Below, piece after piece: positions 16,301-25,474 of a stretch of DNA of 64,000 nt (position 1 is the first letter of the stretch; each line of letters starts with the position of its first letter). This DNA is from a bacterium 210917-SL.2.15 (lineage in GTDB: Bacteria; Bacillota; Clostridia; Oscillospirales; Oscillospiraceae): assembly GCA_020555605.1 (NCBI GenBank), contig JAJCJC010000006.1:1-64000 (forward strand). The letters are read 5' to 3'. The notes beneath the pieces are model-generated. The model did not search any database. It was given only the letters and a program-made list of their open reading frames with translations, and had not been told where the DNA came from. The position numbers and the translations under genes are program-made.

Positions 16301-17017
16301 TTAATAAATCTGTTCCGCAATTGTAAACAGCTCGGATACGGGCACATTGGTATAAATATAATGCTCGATTCCATGTTCCACCCAAAGCAGCGTGCAGATT
16401 TCATCTCCACCCACGGAAGTTCCATGGCCGTAGTACGCTGTCACGCCATGAAATGTGATGCGTTCATGCTCTGCATGCTCGTCGTCCAAATAATAACCGG
16501 AACCATTTTCTGCAATACATACCTCAATATTTAAAATGCTGTCTCCGTTTTCTGATTCATAGCCATAAGAAAAACCGGCTTCTGTCCGCCAGGACAATTC
16601 CTCCTGATACATCAACCCTTCCGGAATATAATGTGGCCCATACCCCTCGGGCAGAGCCGCCAACGTCGCGCCCTCCACTTGAAATTGAATCCCGATCGAT
16701 CGTTCCGTCCATTCTATAATCGTATTGACCACCGCAGTACGGACCGACGCGTTGACCATCAGCGTGCCAAACAGCACGCTGACCAGAACTGCCGCCGCCA
16801 CAATGACATGCTTCAGCACACGCAGCGGGCGGTGCTTTTCCTGTTTCTTCCATTTCCCGATCGCAGAAAAGACCCTGCGGCGGAACGCAGCGGTATCCGG
16901 ATAGAGTGCATTTAATTCTTGAATATCCGGCAGGGCGTCAATTTCCCGCGCCGCGCATTCGGCCAGTGCCCAACGGATCATACCCTGCAGAGACACCGTT
17001 TCCCGTTCATTCGCCAT
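16301..17017 (-). CDS. Membrane anti-sigma factor with DUF4367-like domain (module 1)
   Basis: A 238-residue single-pass membrane protein. Residues 1-75 are cytoplasmic and charged, a TM helix follows (VIVAAAVLVSVLFGTLMVNA, about 76-97), and the remainder is extracytoplasmic. It contains YGPHYIPEGLMYQEELSW and GVTAYYGHGTS, typical of the DUF4367 domain of Clostridia anti-sigma factors. Its start overlaps the end of the sigma gene by 11 nt, so the two are translationally coupled, as usual for sigma/anti-sigma pairs. Expected role: hold the sigma factor at the membrane until an envelope signal is sensed (inference). Paralogue: 48131-48856. Confidence 0.85.
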   Translation of the reverse strand: MANERETVSLQGMIRWALAECAAREIDALPDIQELNALYPDTAAFRRRVFSAIGKWKKQEKHRPLRVLKHVIVAAAVLVSVLFGTLMVNASVRTAVVNTIIEWTERSIGIQFQVEGATLAALPEGYGPHYIPEGLMYQEELSWRTEAGFSYGYESENGDSILNIEVCIAENGSGYYLDDEHAEHERITFHGVTAYYGHGTSVGGDEICTLLWVEHGIEHYIYTNVPVSELFTIAEQIY

Positions 17018-17558
17018 CGGATTTCAGCACCTCCTCCCGAATCATTTCATAGCCGCGCTGAACGCGTTTATAGGCAGCGTCTTTGCGGATACCCAACAAT
17101 TCTGCAATATCGCTGTAGGACTCTCCGTTCAATCTCAGATCCAGCGGAGCGCGATAGCGCTCCGGCAGTTTCTCCACCGCTGTTAAAATGCGTGCTGCCG
17201 TGTCGTGGCGCAGCAGGATTTGTTCCGCGTTTTCCACACAGATACCGCCCGCTGCGATCTGTTCTTCGTCCAGCGGCTCTTCCAGCCGGTTTTTGTTTAA
17301 ATAATTAATGGCTCTGGACTGCGTACAAAGTCTCAGATAATGCACAATGTCCCTTCCTTTCCGGCCATTGAATTTTTTAAAATGTTCTGCTGCATAGAGA
17401 AACACCTCCTGTCCCACATCCTCCGCCGCTTCCTGTGTCTTTACCACATCCCGCGCTTTTTTCAGCACAAGCCGATGATACCGTTCAAAAAACGCAGAAA
17501 AAGACTGTTCCTCCTCTTCCGTTTCCAAAAGCGCTAAACACGGCGCAAGCAAAAGCAA
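17007..17558 (-). CDS. ECF-type RNA polymerase sigma factor (module 1)
   Basis: A 183-residue sigma-70 family protein with region 2 (FFERYHRLVLKKARDV, then AAEDVGQEVFLYAAEHF) and region 4 (LPERYRAPLDLRL; YSDIAELLGIRKDAAYKRVQRGYE), without regions 1 or 3. The start is TTG 17558 after GGGGGG; the paralogue at 47572 aligns from the same point (MLLLAPCLALLE versus MFSLTACLAFLE). Its own promoter (17623-17651) is the same GTCC-N17-TGTTGTTA element found upstream of downstream secreted genes, so it probably autoregulates. It is divergent from prfC. Confidence 0.88.
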   Translation of the reverse strand: MLLLAPCLALLETEEEEQSFSAFFERYHRLVLKKARDVVKTQEAAEDVGQEVFLYAAEHFKKFNGRKGRDIVHYLRLCTQSRAINYLNKNRLEEPLDEEQIAAGGICVENAEQILLRHDTAARILTAVEKLPERYRAPLDLRLNGESYSDIAELLGIRKDAAYKRVQRGYEMIREEVLKSDGE

Positions 17559-17622
17559 GATAATCCCCCCTTTATTTGTTCTCCGGGGTATTGTATCATA
17601 GGTTATATGGCCTTCTATATAG

Positions 17623-17651
17623 TAACAACAACAAAAAATCTAATTTTGGAC
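17623..17651 (-). promoter_or_regulatory. Autoregulatory module-1 ECF-type promoter
   Basis: Minus strand: GTCC (17651-17648), 17 nt, TGTTGTTA (17630-17623), then CTATATAGAAGG. An A/T tract lies upstream. Confidence 0.78.
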
Positions 17652-17823
17652 AAAATTTTTGAAACTTTTTAAAAAATTTTTTCTCTACACTGATTTCAGC
17701 GCAAAATGATTGCAAACTATACGAAAATATGTTAGTTTAAATGGTTGTATATACATGATACTTGGTATATTGGAAACCAGATTCCGGAAAACCCCGATAC
17801 CATCTATTGGAGGATATTCGTAT

Positions 17824-19404
17824 ATGTCTACACTGCAAGAAGAAATTTCTCGGCGGCGGACGTTCGCCATCATCTCCCACCCCGACGCCGGTAAAACGAC
17901 CTTGACGGAAAAATTCCTGCTGTACGGCGGAGCCATCGCCCAGGCGGGCGAGGTGAAGGGCAAGCGCGCCCGGGCCGCCACCTCCGACTGGATGGAGATC
18001 GAAAAGCAGCGCGGCATCTCCGTCACCAGCTCGGTGATGCAGTTTCAGCACAACGGCTACTGCATCAACATTCTGGACACCCCCGGCCACCAGGACTTTT
18101 CCGAGGACACCTACCGCACCCTGATGGCTGCCGACAGCGCCGTCATGGTCATCGATGGCGCCAAAGGCGTGGAACCCCAGACCCGCAAGCTCTTCAAGGT
18201 GTGCGCCCTGCGCCACATTCCCATTTTCACCTTTATCAACAAGATGGATCGGGAAACCAGAGATCCCTTGGAGCTGTGCGAAGAGGTGGAAAAAGAGCTT
18301 GGCATCGACACCTACGCCATGAACTGGCCCATCGGCTGCGGCAAGGAGTTCCGCGGCGTGTATGACCGGGAAAAGAGCCGTATTCTGTTTTTTTCCGGCG
18401 AGGAAAAGGGCAAGAAAGTCAACGCCATGGAGGTGGCTCTGGACGACCCGGCACTGGAGGAAATCCTGGGCGAGAAAAAAGCCGCCACATTGCGCGACGA
18501 TGTGGAACTGCTGGGCGCGGGCCGGGAATTCGATATGGAGTCCGTACGCAACGGCTCTCTGTCTCCCGTGTTTTTCGGCTCGGCCCTCACCACCTTCGGT
18601 GTGGAGCCGTTTCTCGAGGAATTTCTGCGCATGACCACGCCCCCTCTGTCCCGCACGGCGGACTGCGGCGAGATCGACGTGTTCTCCGAAGACTTCTCCG
18701 CCTTCGTGTTCAAAATCCAAGCCAACATGAACAAGGCCCACCGCGACCGGCTGGCCTTTATGCGCATCTGCTCGGGCCACTTCCAGCGCGACAAGGAATA
18801 TTACCACATGCAGAGCGGCAAAAAAATGCGCCTGAGCCAACCGCAGACCATGATGGCCGCCGAGCGCGAAATCGTGGAAGAGGCCTATGCCGGCGACATC
18901 ATCAGCGTGTTTGACCCGGGCCTGTTCTCCATCGGCGATACCATCACCGTGCCCGGCAAAAAATTCAAATACTCCGGTATCCCCACCTTCGAACCGGAGC
19001 ATTTTATGCGCGTGTCCCCCAAGAACACCATGAAACGTAAGCAGTTTATCAAGGGCACCGAACAGATCGCTCAGGAAGGCGCCATCCAGATCTTCAAAGT
19101 GCCCGACTCCGGTCTTGAAGAAGTCATCGTGGGCGTGGTGGGCACACTGCAGTTCGATGTATTTGAGTACCGCATGAAAAACGAGTACGGCGTAGAGCTG
19201 TACACCTCCGGCCTGCCCTATGAACACCTGCGCCACATCACCGCCTGCCCCATGCCGGCTAAAGATCTGGTGCTGTGCACCGGCGCAGCGCTGCTGGAAG
19301 ATTTTAAGGGCCGCCTGCTGGTGGCCTTCGGCGGCGAATGGGCTGTCAGCTTTCTTACCAAGCACAACCCCGGACTGGAAATCGAGGATGCCCTGTCCGT
19401 CTGA
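17824..19404 (+). CDS. prfC: Peptide chain release factor 3
   Basis: A translational GTPase that recycles RF1/RF2 from ribosomes. The 526-residue protein shows G1 (SHPDAGKTTL), the switch/G2 region (RGISVTSSV), G3 (DTPGHQDF), G4 (NKMDRE), and the RF3-specific C-terminal part ending HNPGLEIEDAL. ATG 17824 is preceded by GGAGG (17809-17813); the longer open frame from 17710 has no RBS. The gene is monocistronic with a terminator at 19424-19460. The unit lies divergent to the sigma factor across 265 nt. Confidence 0.95.
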   Translation: MSTLQEEISRRRTFAIISHPDAGKTTLTEKFLLYGGAIAQAGEVKGKRARAATSDWMEIEKQRGISVTSSVMQFQHNGYCINILDTPGHQDFSEDTYRTLMAADSAVMVIDGAKGVEPQTRKLFKVCALRHIPIFTFINKMDRETRDPLELCEEVEKELGIDTYAMNWPIGCGKEFRGVYDREKSRILFFSGEEKGKKVNAMEVALDDPALEEILGEKKAATLRDDVELLGAGREFDMESVRNGSLSPVFFGSALTTFGVEPFLEEFLRMTTPPLSRTADCGEIDVFSEDFSAFVFKIQANMNKAHRDRLAFMRICSGHFQRDKEYYHMQSGKKMRLSQPQTMMAAEREIVEEAYAGDIISVFDPGLFSIGDTITVPGKKFKYSGIPTFEPEHFMRVSPKNTMKRKQFIKGTEQIAQEGAIQIFKVPDSGLEEVIVGVVGTLQFDVFEYRMKNEYGVELYTSGLPYEHLRHITACPMPAKDLVLCTGAALLEDFKGRLLVAFGGEWAVSFLTKHNPGLEIEDALSV

Positions 19405-19423
19405 GCCTGCCCTCATGCAGAAA

Positions 19424-19460
19424 AGCGGCCCCCGGCTTTGGACCAAAGCCGGGGGCCGCT
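19424..19460. terminator. Bidirectional terminator between prfC and the LysR gene
   Basis: A perfect 18-bp stem (AGCGGCCCCCGGCTTTGG and complement) with a single-base loop. The flanking T run is short. Confidence 0.8.
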
Positions 19461-19463
19461 GCT

Positions 19464-20354
19464 TTATGATTCCATTTCGCACGCTTGGCAGTATTCCATC
19501 ACGGCCTGCATCGGCGGGGAAACCCATTTGTCCCGGTGATACAACAGTTGCTTCCACACATCGACGCCAAACCCTTTCACCGACAGATACGCCAGCCTCC
19601 CGGCCCGCTCCGCTTCGGCGGTGGCATAATCCGGCAGGAAAGAAAGCCCCGCCCCCTGCTCCACCAAACGACAGATGCGGTACACGTCGCCGATTTCCAG
19701 CACGGGCCGGATCTCCAGCGACTGCTCCGCCAGATGTTCTTCCAGAAGACGGCGGTAACTCATCCCCCGCTCCGTCAGCAAAAACGGCTCTTTCAGCAGA
19801 TCGCGCACATCCACCCCCTGCCGCCGCACCAAAGGATGGTTCGGCGCAGCCACAAACCGGGCGCGCACCTTCTTCTCCCCGGCAATCACATACTCTGCTT
19901 TATAAATATGGCTGTCCAGCGTCAGCACCAAGTCCGCCTCGTTGTGATCCAGCATCCGGTACATCTCTGAGGTTTCCGCCGCGATCACTTTCACCGAAAC
20001 AGCAGGATACCGGCGGCGGAAGTCCAGAAACGGCGCACCCAGAAGCAACGGGCACAGAGAGTCCGCCGCGGCCAGACGGATATGGCCTGCCGGACGCTTT
20101 TCCTGGCGCACCGAACGCAGCATCTCCTCAGACAGCTGATTGATGCGGTGGGCATACTGCAGCACTTCTCGTCCGCTGTCGGTCAGCACCACAGTGTGGT
20201 TGATGCGCTCAAACAGCTTAGCGCCCAATTCGTCCTCCAGCTGTTTGATCTGAAAAGACACCGTGGACTGAGCATAACCCAGGGCGGCAGCGGCCCGGGT
20301 AAACCCCGCCAACTCCGCCACATAGACGAACGTTGTCAGCAGGCGTGTATCCAT
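19464..20354 (-). CDS. LysR family transcriptional regulator
   Basis: A 296-residue LysR-type regulator with the N-terminal winged helix (FVYVAELAGFTRAAAALGYAQSTVSFQIKQLEDELG, about 9-43) and the two-lobed co-inducer domain. ATG 20354 follows AGGAGG; an in-frame upstream ATG lacks an RBS. It is divergent from the AGCS symporter gene, and the shared intergenic region holds a T-N11-A palindrome (20379-20393), a classical LysR site. It therefore probably controls the transporter in response to an amino acid or related effector (inference). Confidence 0.92.
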   Translation of the reverse strand: MDTRLLTTFVYVAELAGFTRAAAALGYAQSTVSFQIKQLEDELGAKLFERINHTVVLTDSGREVLQYAHRINQLSEEMLRSVRQEKRPAGHIRLAAADSLCPLLLGAPFLDFRRRYPAVSVKVIAAETSEMYRMLDHNEADLVLTLDSHIYKAEYVIAGEKKVRARFVAAPNHPLVRRQGVDVRDLLKEPFLLTERGMSYRRLLEEHLAEQSLEIRPVLEIGDVYRICRLVEQGAGLSFLPDYATAEAERAGRLAYLSVKGFGVDVWKQLLYHRDKWVSPPMQAVMEYCQACEMES

Positions 20355-20378
20355 ACGGCTGTACCTCCTCACATAAAC

Positions 20379-20444
20379 ATCGAATTTTTCGATTTGATTC
20401 ATATTTTTTATCTGTTTTACAAATCCTGTTCCCTACTATATACT
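20379..20444 (+). promoter_or_regulatory. LysR box and promoter of the AGCS gene
   Basis: The palindrome ATCGAA-TTT-TTCGAT (20379-20393) has the T-N11-A form of LysR operators. A sigma-A promoter follows: TTTACA (20416-20421), 17 nt, TATACT (20439-20444). Confidence 0.7.
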
Positions 20445-20485
20445 AAAGCGCGAACAAATACAACCTGCATTCGGAGGACACCGCC

Positions 20486-21895
20486 ATGCTCACACCGGTC
20501 ATTGCACTGATTGAAACCGTATACACCTTTTTATGGGGCGATCTGATTACGCTTCCGCTGCCCGGCGGCGGCACATTGGGTCTGCCGCTTCTGGTGCTAC
20601 TGTTGATCCCCACCGGACTTTATTTCACATTCCGTACCCGTTTTCTGCCCCTGCGCCTGTTTCCGGATATGATCCGGGCCACTCTGGAAAAGCGCAGCCA
20701 CAAAAACGGCGGGCTGTCCGCCCTGCAGGCACTCATTGTTTCCACTGCCACCCGAGTGGGCATGGGCAATCTTGTGGGTGTAGTGGCCGCCATTTCTGCC
20801 GGTGGCGCCGGCGCAGTGTTCTGGATGTGGATTACTGCACTGATTGGCTCCTCCACCGCTTTTGTGGAAGCCACACTGGCCCAGCTTTACAAGGAAAAAG
20901 ATCCGCTTTACGGCGGCTGGCGCGGCGGCCCGGCCTACTACATTCACAAATTCCTTTCCGCCCGGCGCGGTGGAAAGCCCCGGCGCTACTGCATTCTGGC
21001 GGTGCTCTTCGCCGTCTCCGGGCTGATCTGCTGGTGCGGCATCAGCCAGGTCATCAGCAATTCCGTGGCTTCGGCGTTCCAAAATGCCTTTCACATTCCT
21101 CCGCTTTACACCACCATTGTGCTGGTGGCCCTGGCCGCTGTGATCGTACTGCGCAAACATGCCACCGTGAAGGTACTCGACGTACTGGTTCCTATTATGG
21201 CAGGCTGCTATTTCTTCATCACCATTACCCTGATTCTCCTGAACATCAATCAACTGCCGGCCGTGTTTGAACGCATTTTTGCCGAGGCCTTCGGCTTGCG
21301 CCAAATGGCGGCAGGCAGCTTTGGCGCTGTGCTGATGAACGGTGTTAAGCGCGGCCTGTTCTCCAATGAAGCCGGTTCCGGCTCCGCGCCCTGCGCCGCG
21401 GCGGCGGCAGAGACCGATCACCCCGCAAAAGTGGGTCTGATGCAGGCGCTGGGCGTGTTCATCGATACGATCATCATCTGCTCGTGCACTGCCATGATCA
21501 TGCTCCTGGCTCCCGCCGAGGTAGTGGACGGCCTGGCGGGTATGGACCTGCTCCAGGCGGCCATGGCCTATCATCTGGGTGAGTTCGGCGTGGTATTCAT
21601 CGCAGCGATCCTGTGGCTGTTCAGCTTCTCCACCTTCATCGGCATCCTGTTTTACGCCCGCTCCAATGTGGCCTATCTCTTCGGCGACAACTGGCTGTCC
21701 CAGACAGCTTATAAAATCCTGGCTCTGGTCATGCTCTTTGCCGGCGGTCTGGCAACCTACACCTTTGTCTGGGATTTGGGCGATGTGGGCGTGGGGCTGA
21801 TGACGGTCTTCAATATCGCCATCCTTTTCCCGCTTTCCGGTCGGGCCATGAAATCCCTAAAAGATTATGAACTGAACCATCGCCTCAGGCGCTGA
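20486..21895 (+). CDS. AGCS family sodium:alanine/glycine symporter
   Basis: A 469-residue transporter of the AGCS family, importing alanine or glycine with sodium. The family signature GLSALQALIVSTATRVGMGNLVGV is clear near residues 72-95. The conserved FSNEAGSGSAPCAAAAAETDHP segment (about 290-310) and some 11 TM helices are also present. RBS GGAGG precedes ATG 20486. It is regulated from the divergent LysR gene region. The unit ends in the hairpin at 21951-21976. Confidence 0.93.
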   Translation: MLTPVIALIETVYTFLWGDLITLPLPGGGTLGLPLLVLLLIPTGLYFTFRTRFLPLRLFPDMIRATLEKRSHKNGGLSALQALIVSTATRVGMGNLVGVVAAISAGGAGAVFWMWITALIGSSTAFVEATLAQLYKEKDPLYGGWRGGPAYYIHKFLSARRGGKPRRYCILAVLFAVSGLICWCGISQVISNSVASAFQNAFHIPPLYTTIVLVALAAVIVLRKHATVKVLDVLVPIMAGCYFFITITLILLNINQLPAVFERIFAEAFGLRQMAAGSFGAVLMNGVKRGLFSNEAGSGSAPCAAAAAETDHPAKVGLMQALGVFIDTIIICSCTAMIMLLAPAEVVDGLAGMDLLQAAMAYHLGEFGVVFIAAILWLFSFSTFIGILFYARSNVAYLFGDNWLSQTAYKILALVMLFAGGLATYTFVWDLGDVGVGLMTVFNIAILFPLSGRAMKSLKDYELNHRLRR

Positions 21896-21950
21896 AGCCC
21901 CACGGCGGCAGTCCACCTAAATGAAAGTTTCAGTACCCCAAACAAAAAAA

Positions 21951-21976
21951 GAAGGGCATCCATACGGATGCCCTTC
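21951..21976. terminator. Bidirectional terminator between the AGCS gene and tRNA-Gly
   Basis: GAAGGGCATCC/GGATGCCCTTC with an ATAC loop and A7/T6 runs on either side. Confidence 0.9.
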
Positions 21977-21983
21977 TTTTTTA

Positions 21984-22057
21984 TGGAGCAGGGTACGGGA
22001 GTCGGACCCGCCTTAACGGCTTGGGAAGCCGCTGTAATACCGATATACCAACCCTGC
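21984..22057 (-). tRNA. tRNA-Gly (anticodon CCC)
   Basis: Minus strand: acceptor GCAGGGT pairs with ACCCTGC, the tail TCCA is encoded (so CCA is in the DNA). The D arm contains GGTATATCGG, the anticodon stem-loop is CGGC-TTCCCAA-GCCG giving anticodon CCC, and the T arm is GCGGG-TCCGACT-CCCGT. It is a single isolated tRNA gene, transcribed toward the shared terminator at 21951-21976. Confidence 0.93.
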
Positions 22058-22262
22058 AAAGTTCAGTGTGCTTATTATAGCAGAAGCACCGCGGTTTTGC
22101 AACAGGTTTTCTGTCGAAGATTTCCTTTTTGGCCTTGCAGTCCCCTCTCCCGTGCATCTTCCGGCGAACTTTTTGTCCCCTCACCTGGCCGGGACAGGCA
22201 TAAGTTTTTTCCCCCGGCATACGCTTTTTATCAGAAAACGGAACACTTAGGGGGAGATTTTT

Positions 22263-23405
22263 ATGCCAAAAAAGCTTCTATCATTGTGCCTGTGCATCCT
22301 GCTGGCACTGGGCGTCCTCGTGCCGGCAGCGCAGGCCGCGCCCATCACCTCCGGCGCCCAGAGCGTGTCCCTGATGGAAAAGGAAACCGGAACGCTCATA
22401 TATGCAGAGAACGAACACGAGCGGTTGGAGCCGGCTTCGGTCACCAAAGTAATGACACTGCTGCTGGTGATGGAGGCGATTGACGACGGAAGGCTTCATT
22501 ATGAAGACATGCTTTCCGCCAGCGACCACGCCGCTTCCATGGGCGGAAGCCAGGTATATCTCAAAGCCGGAGAACAAATGAGCGTGGAGGATCTCCTGAA
22601 AGCCGTCTGCATGGCCTCAGGCAACGATGCCGCCGTCTGCCTGGCCGAGGCCGTGGCCGGCAGCGAAGAGAGTTTTGTCGAGCGTATGAACCAGCGTGCC
22701 AAGGATCTGGGCATGGCCGACACCACTTTCCGCAACTGCACCGGCCTGCCTGCGGAGGGGCATCTGACCTCGGCCTACGATATCGCCCTCATGTCCCGGG
22801 AGCTGATTCTGAAGCATCCGGATATCCGCCGGTTCACCACGCTCTGGATGGACTCCCTGCGGGGCGGGGAATTCCAGCTGGCCAACACCAATAAACTGAT
22901 CCGCTATTATGACGGCGCCACGGGCCTGAAAACCGGCTCCACCGATTCAGCCCTCTACTGTCTTTCCGGCACCGCCGAGCGCGACGGCATGGAGCTGATC
23001 GCCGTCGTGATGAAAGCCCCCACCTCCGCCGAACGCTTTGAGACCGCCAAAAATCTGCTTTCCTACGGCTTCGCCAACTACACGCTCGTGGATGTGTACC
23101 CTAGCGAAGCCCTGCCCACTATCCCTGTCAGCATGGGAAAGAAGGACGCCGTGCAGCCCATCTTTGCCAGCCGCGACAAGCTCCTGGTGGAAAAAACAAA
23201 AGTGTCCACCGTGGAAAAAACCATGGATCTTCTCCCCGGTATCGCGGCCCCAGTAAAAGAAGGGCAGGAGCTGGGTACCCTGACCGTCACCTCCGAAGGC
23301 GAAACGCTCGTCACCATTCCGCTGGTGGCCGGCGAGTCCGTAGAGCGCCTCTCTTATTGGGATGTTGTACAAAAATTGTTGAAGCAATCTCTATTTGTTG
23401 TATAA
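22263..23405 (+). CDS. D-alanyl-D-alanine carboxypeptidase (PBP5/DacF type)
   Basis: A serine DD-carboxypeptidase that trims peptidoglycan pentapeptides outside the membrane. The 380-residue protein has a signal peptide (cut after AQA, about residue 26), the active-site SVTK (S59, K62), SGN (119-121) and KTG (223-225). A C-terminal beta domain (PBP5_C-like) is followed by an amphipathic end ([15 protein letters not shown]) that could anchor it. RBS GGGGGAG precedes the ATG. In Clostridia, DacF-type enzymes act in the sporulation cortex or in vegetative growth; I cannot tell which. Confidence 0.93.
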   Translation: MPKKLLSLCLCILLALGVLVPAAQAAPITSGAQSVSLMEKETGTLIYAENEHERLEPASVTKVMTLLLVMEAIDDGRLHYEDMLSASDHAASMGGSQVYLKAGEQMSVEDLLKAVCMASGNDAAVCLAEAVAGSEESFVERMNQRAKDLGMADTTFRNCTGLPAEGHLTSAYDIALMSRELILKHPDIRRFTTLWMDSLRGGEFQLANTNKLIRYYDGATGLKTGSTDSALYCLSGTAERDGMELIAVVMKAPTSAERFETAKNLLSYGFANYTLVDVYPSEALPTIPVSMGKKDAVQPIFASRDKLLVEKTKVSTVEKTMDLLPGIAAPVKEGQELGTLTVTSEGETLVTIPLVAGESVERLSYWDVVQKLLKQSLFVV

Positions 23406-23432
23406 AATCACCTCCTTTTCGGCGATTTTCCC

Positions 23433-23460
23433 TTGACTTTGCCTCTGCCTATGATACACT
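23433..23460 (+). promoter_or_regulatory. Promoter of pgi
   Basis: TTGACT (23433-23438), 16 nt, TACACT (23455-23460), 55 nt before the pgi start. Confidence 0.6.
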
Positions 23461-23515
23461 CAAAGAAAGAACAGGCGGCAGCCGCAGCGGTGCCGCTCAG
23501 GGGGAGGATAACCAC

Positions 23516-24850
23516 ATGATTCAAGTCAATACGAAAAACTGCTCTGCATTTGTCCCCGCAGATTTTGGTTCCGCCCGGGAAAACGCCCTGGCCGAGGCTC
23601 AGGCATGGCTCCAGGACGCCACCGGCGCGGGCAATGATTTTGTCGGCTGGGTGCATCTGCCCCAGGATTATGACCGCGAGGAATTCGCGCGTATCAAAGC
23701 CGCCGCCCGAAAGATCCAAGCCCAGTCCACCGCTCTGGTGGTCATCGGCATCGGCGGGTCCTACCTCGGCGCCCGGGGTGTCATCGAAGCCCTGTGTTCC
23801 CCCAACTACAACCAGAAGAAAAAAGAAACGCCGAACATTTATTTTGCCGGCAATACCCTCAGCTCCGACGCGCTGCAGGAGATCTTGGATCTGATCGGCG
23901 ATCAGGATTTTTCCATCAACGTCATCTCCAAATCCGGCACCACCACGGAGCCGGCCCTCTCCTTTCGCTTTTTCCGGGAGCTGTGTGAGAAAAAATATGG
24001 CAAGGACGGCGCCCGGGAGCGCATTTATGCCACCACCGACGCCAAACGCGGCGTGCTCAAGACCCTTGCCGATGCCGAAGGATACGAAACCTTTGTCGTG
24101 CCCGACGATGTGGGCGGCCGCTACAGCGTGCTCACCGCCGTGGGCCTGTTGCCCATCGCCGTGTGCGGCGTAGACATCGACGCGCTGATGGCCGGCGCGG
24201 TCGATATGATGGAAAACTGCGCCGCTGGCGGAGCGCAGTGCCCCGCCTGGCAGTATGCCGCGGCCCGCAGTGCGCTGTATGAAAGTGGCAAAAAAGTGGA
24301 GATCCTGGCCTGCTACGAACCATCCTTCCGCTTTATGGCCGAGTGGTGGAAACAGCTTTACGGAGAAAGCGAAGGCAAGGACGGCAAGGGGCTTTTCCCC
24401 GCCAGCGTGGAGTTCACAGCTGACCTGCACTCCATGGGGCAGTACATACAGCAGGGCGAGCGGCTGATGTTTGAAACCGTAGTGCGTTACGATCAACCCC
24501 GGACAACTCTGACGGTCCCCTTCGATGAGAGCGACGGCGACGGACTCAATTTCCTTGCCGGAAAGGACCTGTCTTTTGTGAATGAACAAGCCATGGACGG
24601 CACGCTCCTGGCCCACGTGGAGGGCGGTGTTCCCAACCTGATCGTCCGCGCCGCGCGCAACGACGCGCAGACGATGGGCGAGCTGATCTATTTCTTTGAA
24701 TACGCCTGCGGTCTGAGCGGATATCTCTTGGGTGTGAATCCTTTCAACCAGCCCGGCGTGGAATCCTACAAGAAAAACATGTTCGCCCTGCTCGGCAAGC
24801 CCGGCTATGAGGACATGCGCACAGAGCTGTTGGAGAAACTCGGGAAATAA
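23516..24850 (+). CDS. pgi: Glucose-6-phosphate isomerase
   Basis: Interconverts glucose 6-phosphate and fructose 6-phosphate in glycolysis. The 444-residue protein has the length of the Gram-positive form. Motifs: [13 protein letters not shown] (phosphate-binding region), [25 protein letters not shown], and the C-terminal [25 protein letters not shown] 23516 follows GGGGAGG (23501-23507). Confidence 0.97.
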   Translation: MIQVNTKNCSAFVPADFGSARENALAEAQAWLQDATGAGNDFVGWVHLPQDYDREEFARIKAAARKIQAQSTALVVIGIGGSYLGARGVIEALCSPNYNQKKKETPNIYFAGNTLSSDALQEILDLIGDQDFSINVISKSGTTTEPALSFRFFRELCEKKYGKDGARERIYATTDAKRGVLKTLADAEGYETFVVPDDVGGRYSVLTAVGLLPIAVCGVDIDALMAGAVDMMENCAAGGAQCPAWQYAAARSALYESGKKVEILACYEPSFRFMAEWWKQLYGESEGKDGKGLFPASVEFTADLHSMGQYIQQGERLMFETVVRYDQPRTTLTVPFDESDGDGLNFLAGKDLSFVNEQAMDGTLLAHVEGGVPNLIVRAARNDAQTMGELIYFFEYACGLSGYLLGVNPFNQPGVESYKKNMFALLGKPGYEDMRTELLEKLGK

Positions 24851-24863
24851 GCACATTTTGCGG

Positions 24864-24892
24864 TTGTCATTTCTTTTGAAATATGATATGCT
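24864..24892 (+). promoter_or_regulatory. Promoter of the small P-loop protein gene
   Basis: TTGTCA (24864-24869), 17 nt, TATGCT (24887-24892). Confidence 0.65.
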
Positions 24893-24947
24893 AAACGCAC
24901 AAAAGAAAACACCTCCATCTTTTATTATCTAAAGGAGTTGAACAATT

Positions 24948-25358
24948 ATGGTAAGAGTAATTATGGGCGTCAAGGGCACCGGCAAAACAAAGCAGATGAT
25001 CGACCTGATCAACGAAGCCGCCAAAACCGAAGCCGGCAATGTGGTGTGCATCGAGCGCGGTTCCAAATTGACCTACGATATTCATAACAGCATCCGTCTG
25101 GTGGAAGCCAGCGAATACAATATCGATACCTTCGATTCCCTCAAGGGTTTTATCAGCGGCCTGTATGCCGGCAACTACGACATTTCCCAGATCTTTATCG
25201 ACTCTCTGTGCAAGATCGTTCCCAGCGACATCACCCCCGAGGTCGAAAAATTCTTGGACTGGCTGGAGAACTTCTCCGAAAAGCACGGCATCAAGTTTGT
25301 CGTCACCATCAGCGCCGACCAGGCTCTGGCCACGGACGGCATCAGCAAGTTCTTTTGA
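24948..25358 (+). CDS. Small P-loop protein of unknown function
   Basis: A 136-residue cytoplasmic protein beginning with strand 1 and a Walker A loop (RVIMGVKGTGKTKQ, about 3-16). A late strand FVVTISADQ could be a sensor/Walker B region, but the usual acidic residue pair is not obvious. A plausible Walker B is QIFIDSL (about 81-87). The size and motif fit a compact P-loop NTPase. I do not recognise a family with known function. It has its own promoter, RBS AAAGGAG and terminator (25385-25416). Confidence 0.75.
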   Translation: MVRVIMGVKGTGKTKQMIDLINEAAKTEAGNVVCIERGSKLTYDIHNSIRLVEASEYNIDTFDSLKGFISGLYAGNYDISQIFIDSLCKIVPSDITPEVEKFLDWLENFSEKHGIKFVVTISADQALATDGISKFF

Positions 25359-25384
25359 GCGGCACGCCCCTCTTTCTGTTACAA

Positions 25385-25416
25385 AACCCGGACAGTGTGC
25401 CACTGTCCGGGTTTTT
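25385..25416 (+). terminator. Terminator after the P-loop protein gene
   Basis: AACCCGGACAGTG (25385-25397) and CACTGTCCGGGTT (25401-25413) with a TGC loop, then T residues. Confidence 0.9.
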
Positions 25417-25474
25417 GCAAAGCATGCTCCCGTGGCACGCCCCCGGGAAAAACGCGATTGCAAAAGGAGATACC

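Noticed and set aside
17737..19557. Minus-strand open frame of 606 codons opposite prfC
   Set aside because: Antisense shadow of release factor 3.
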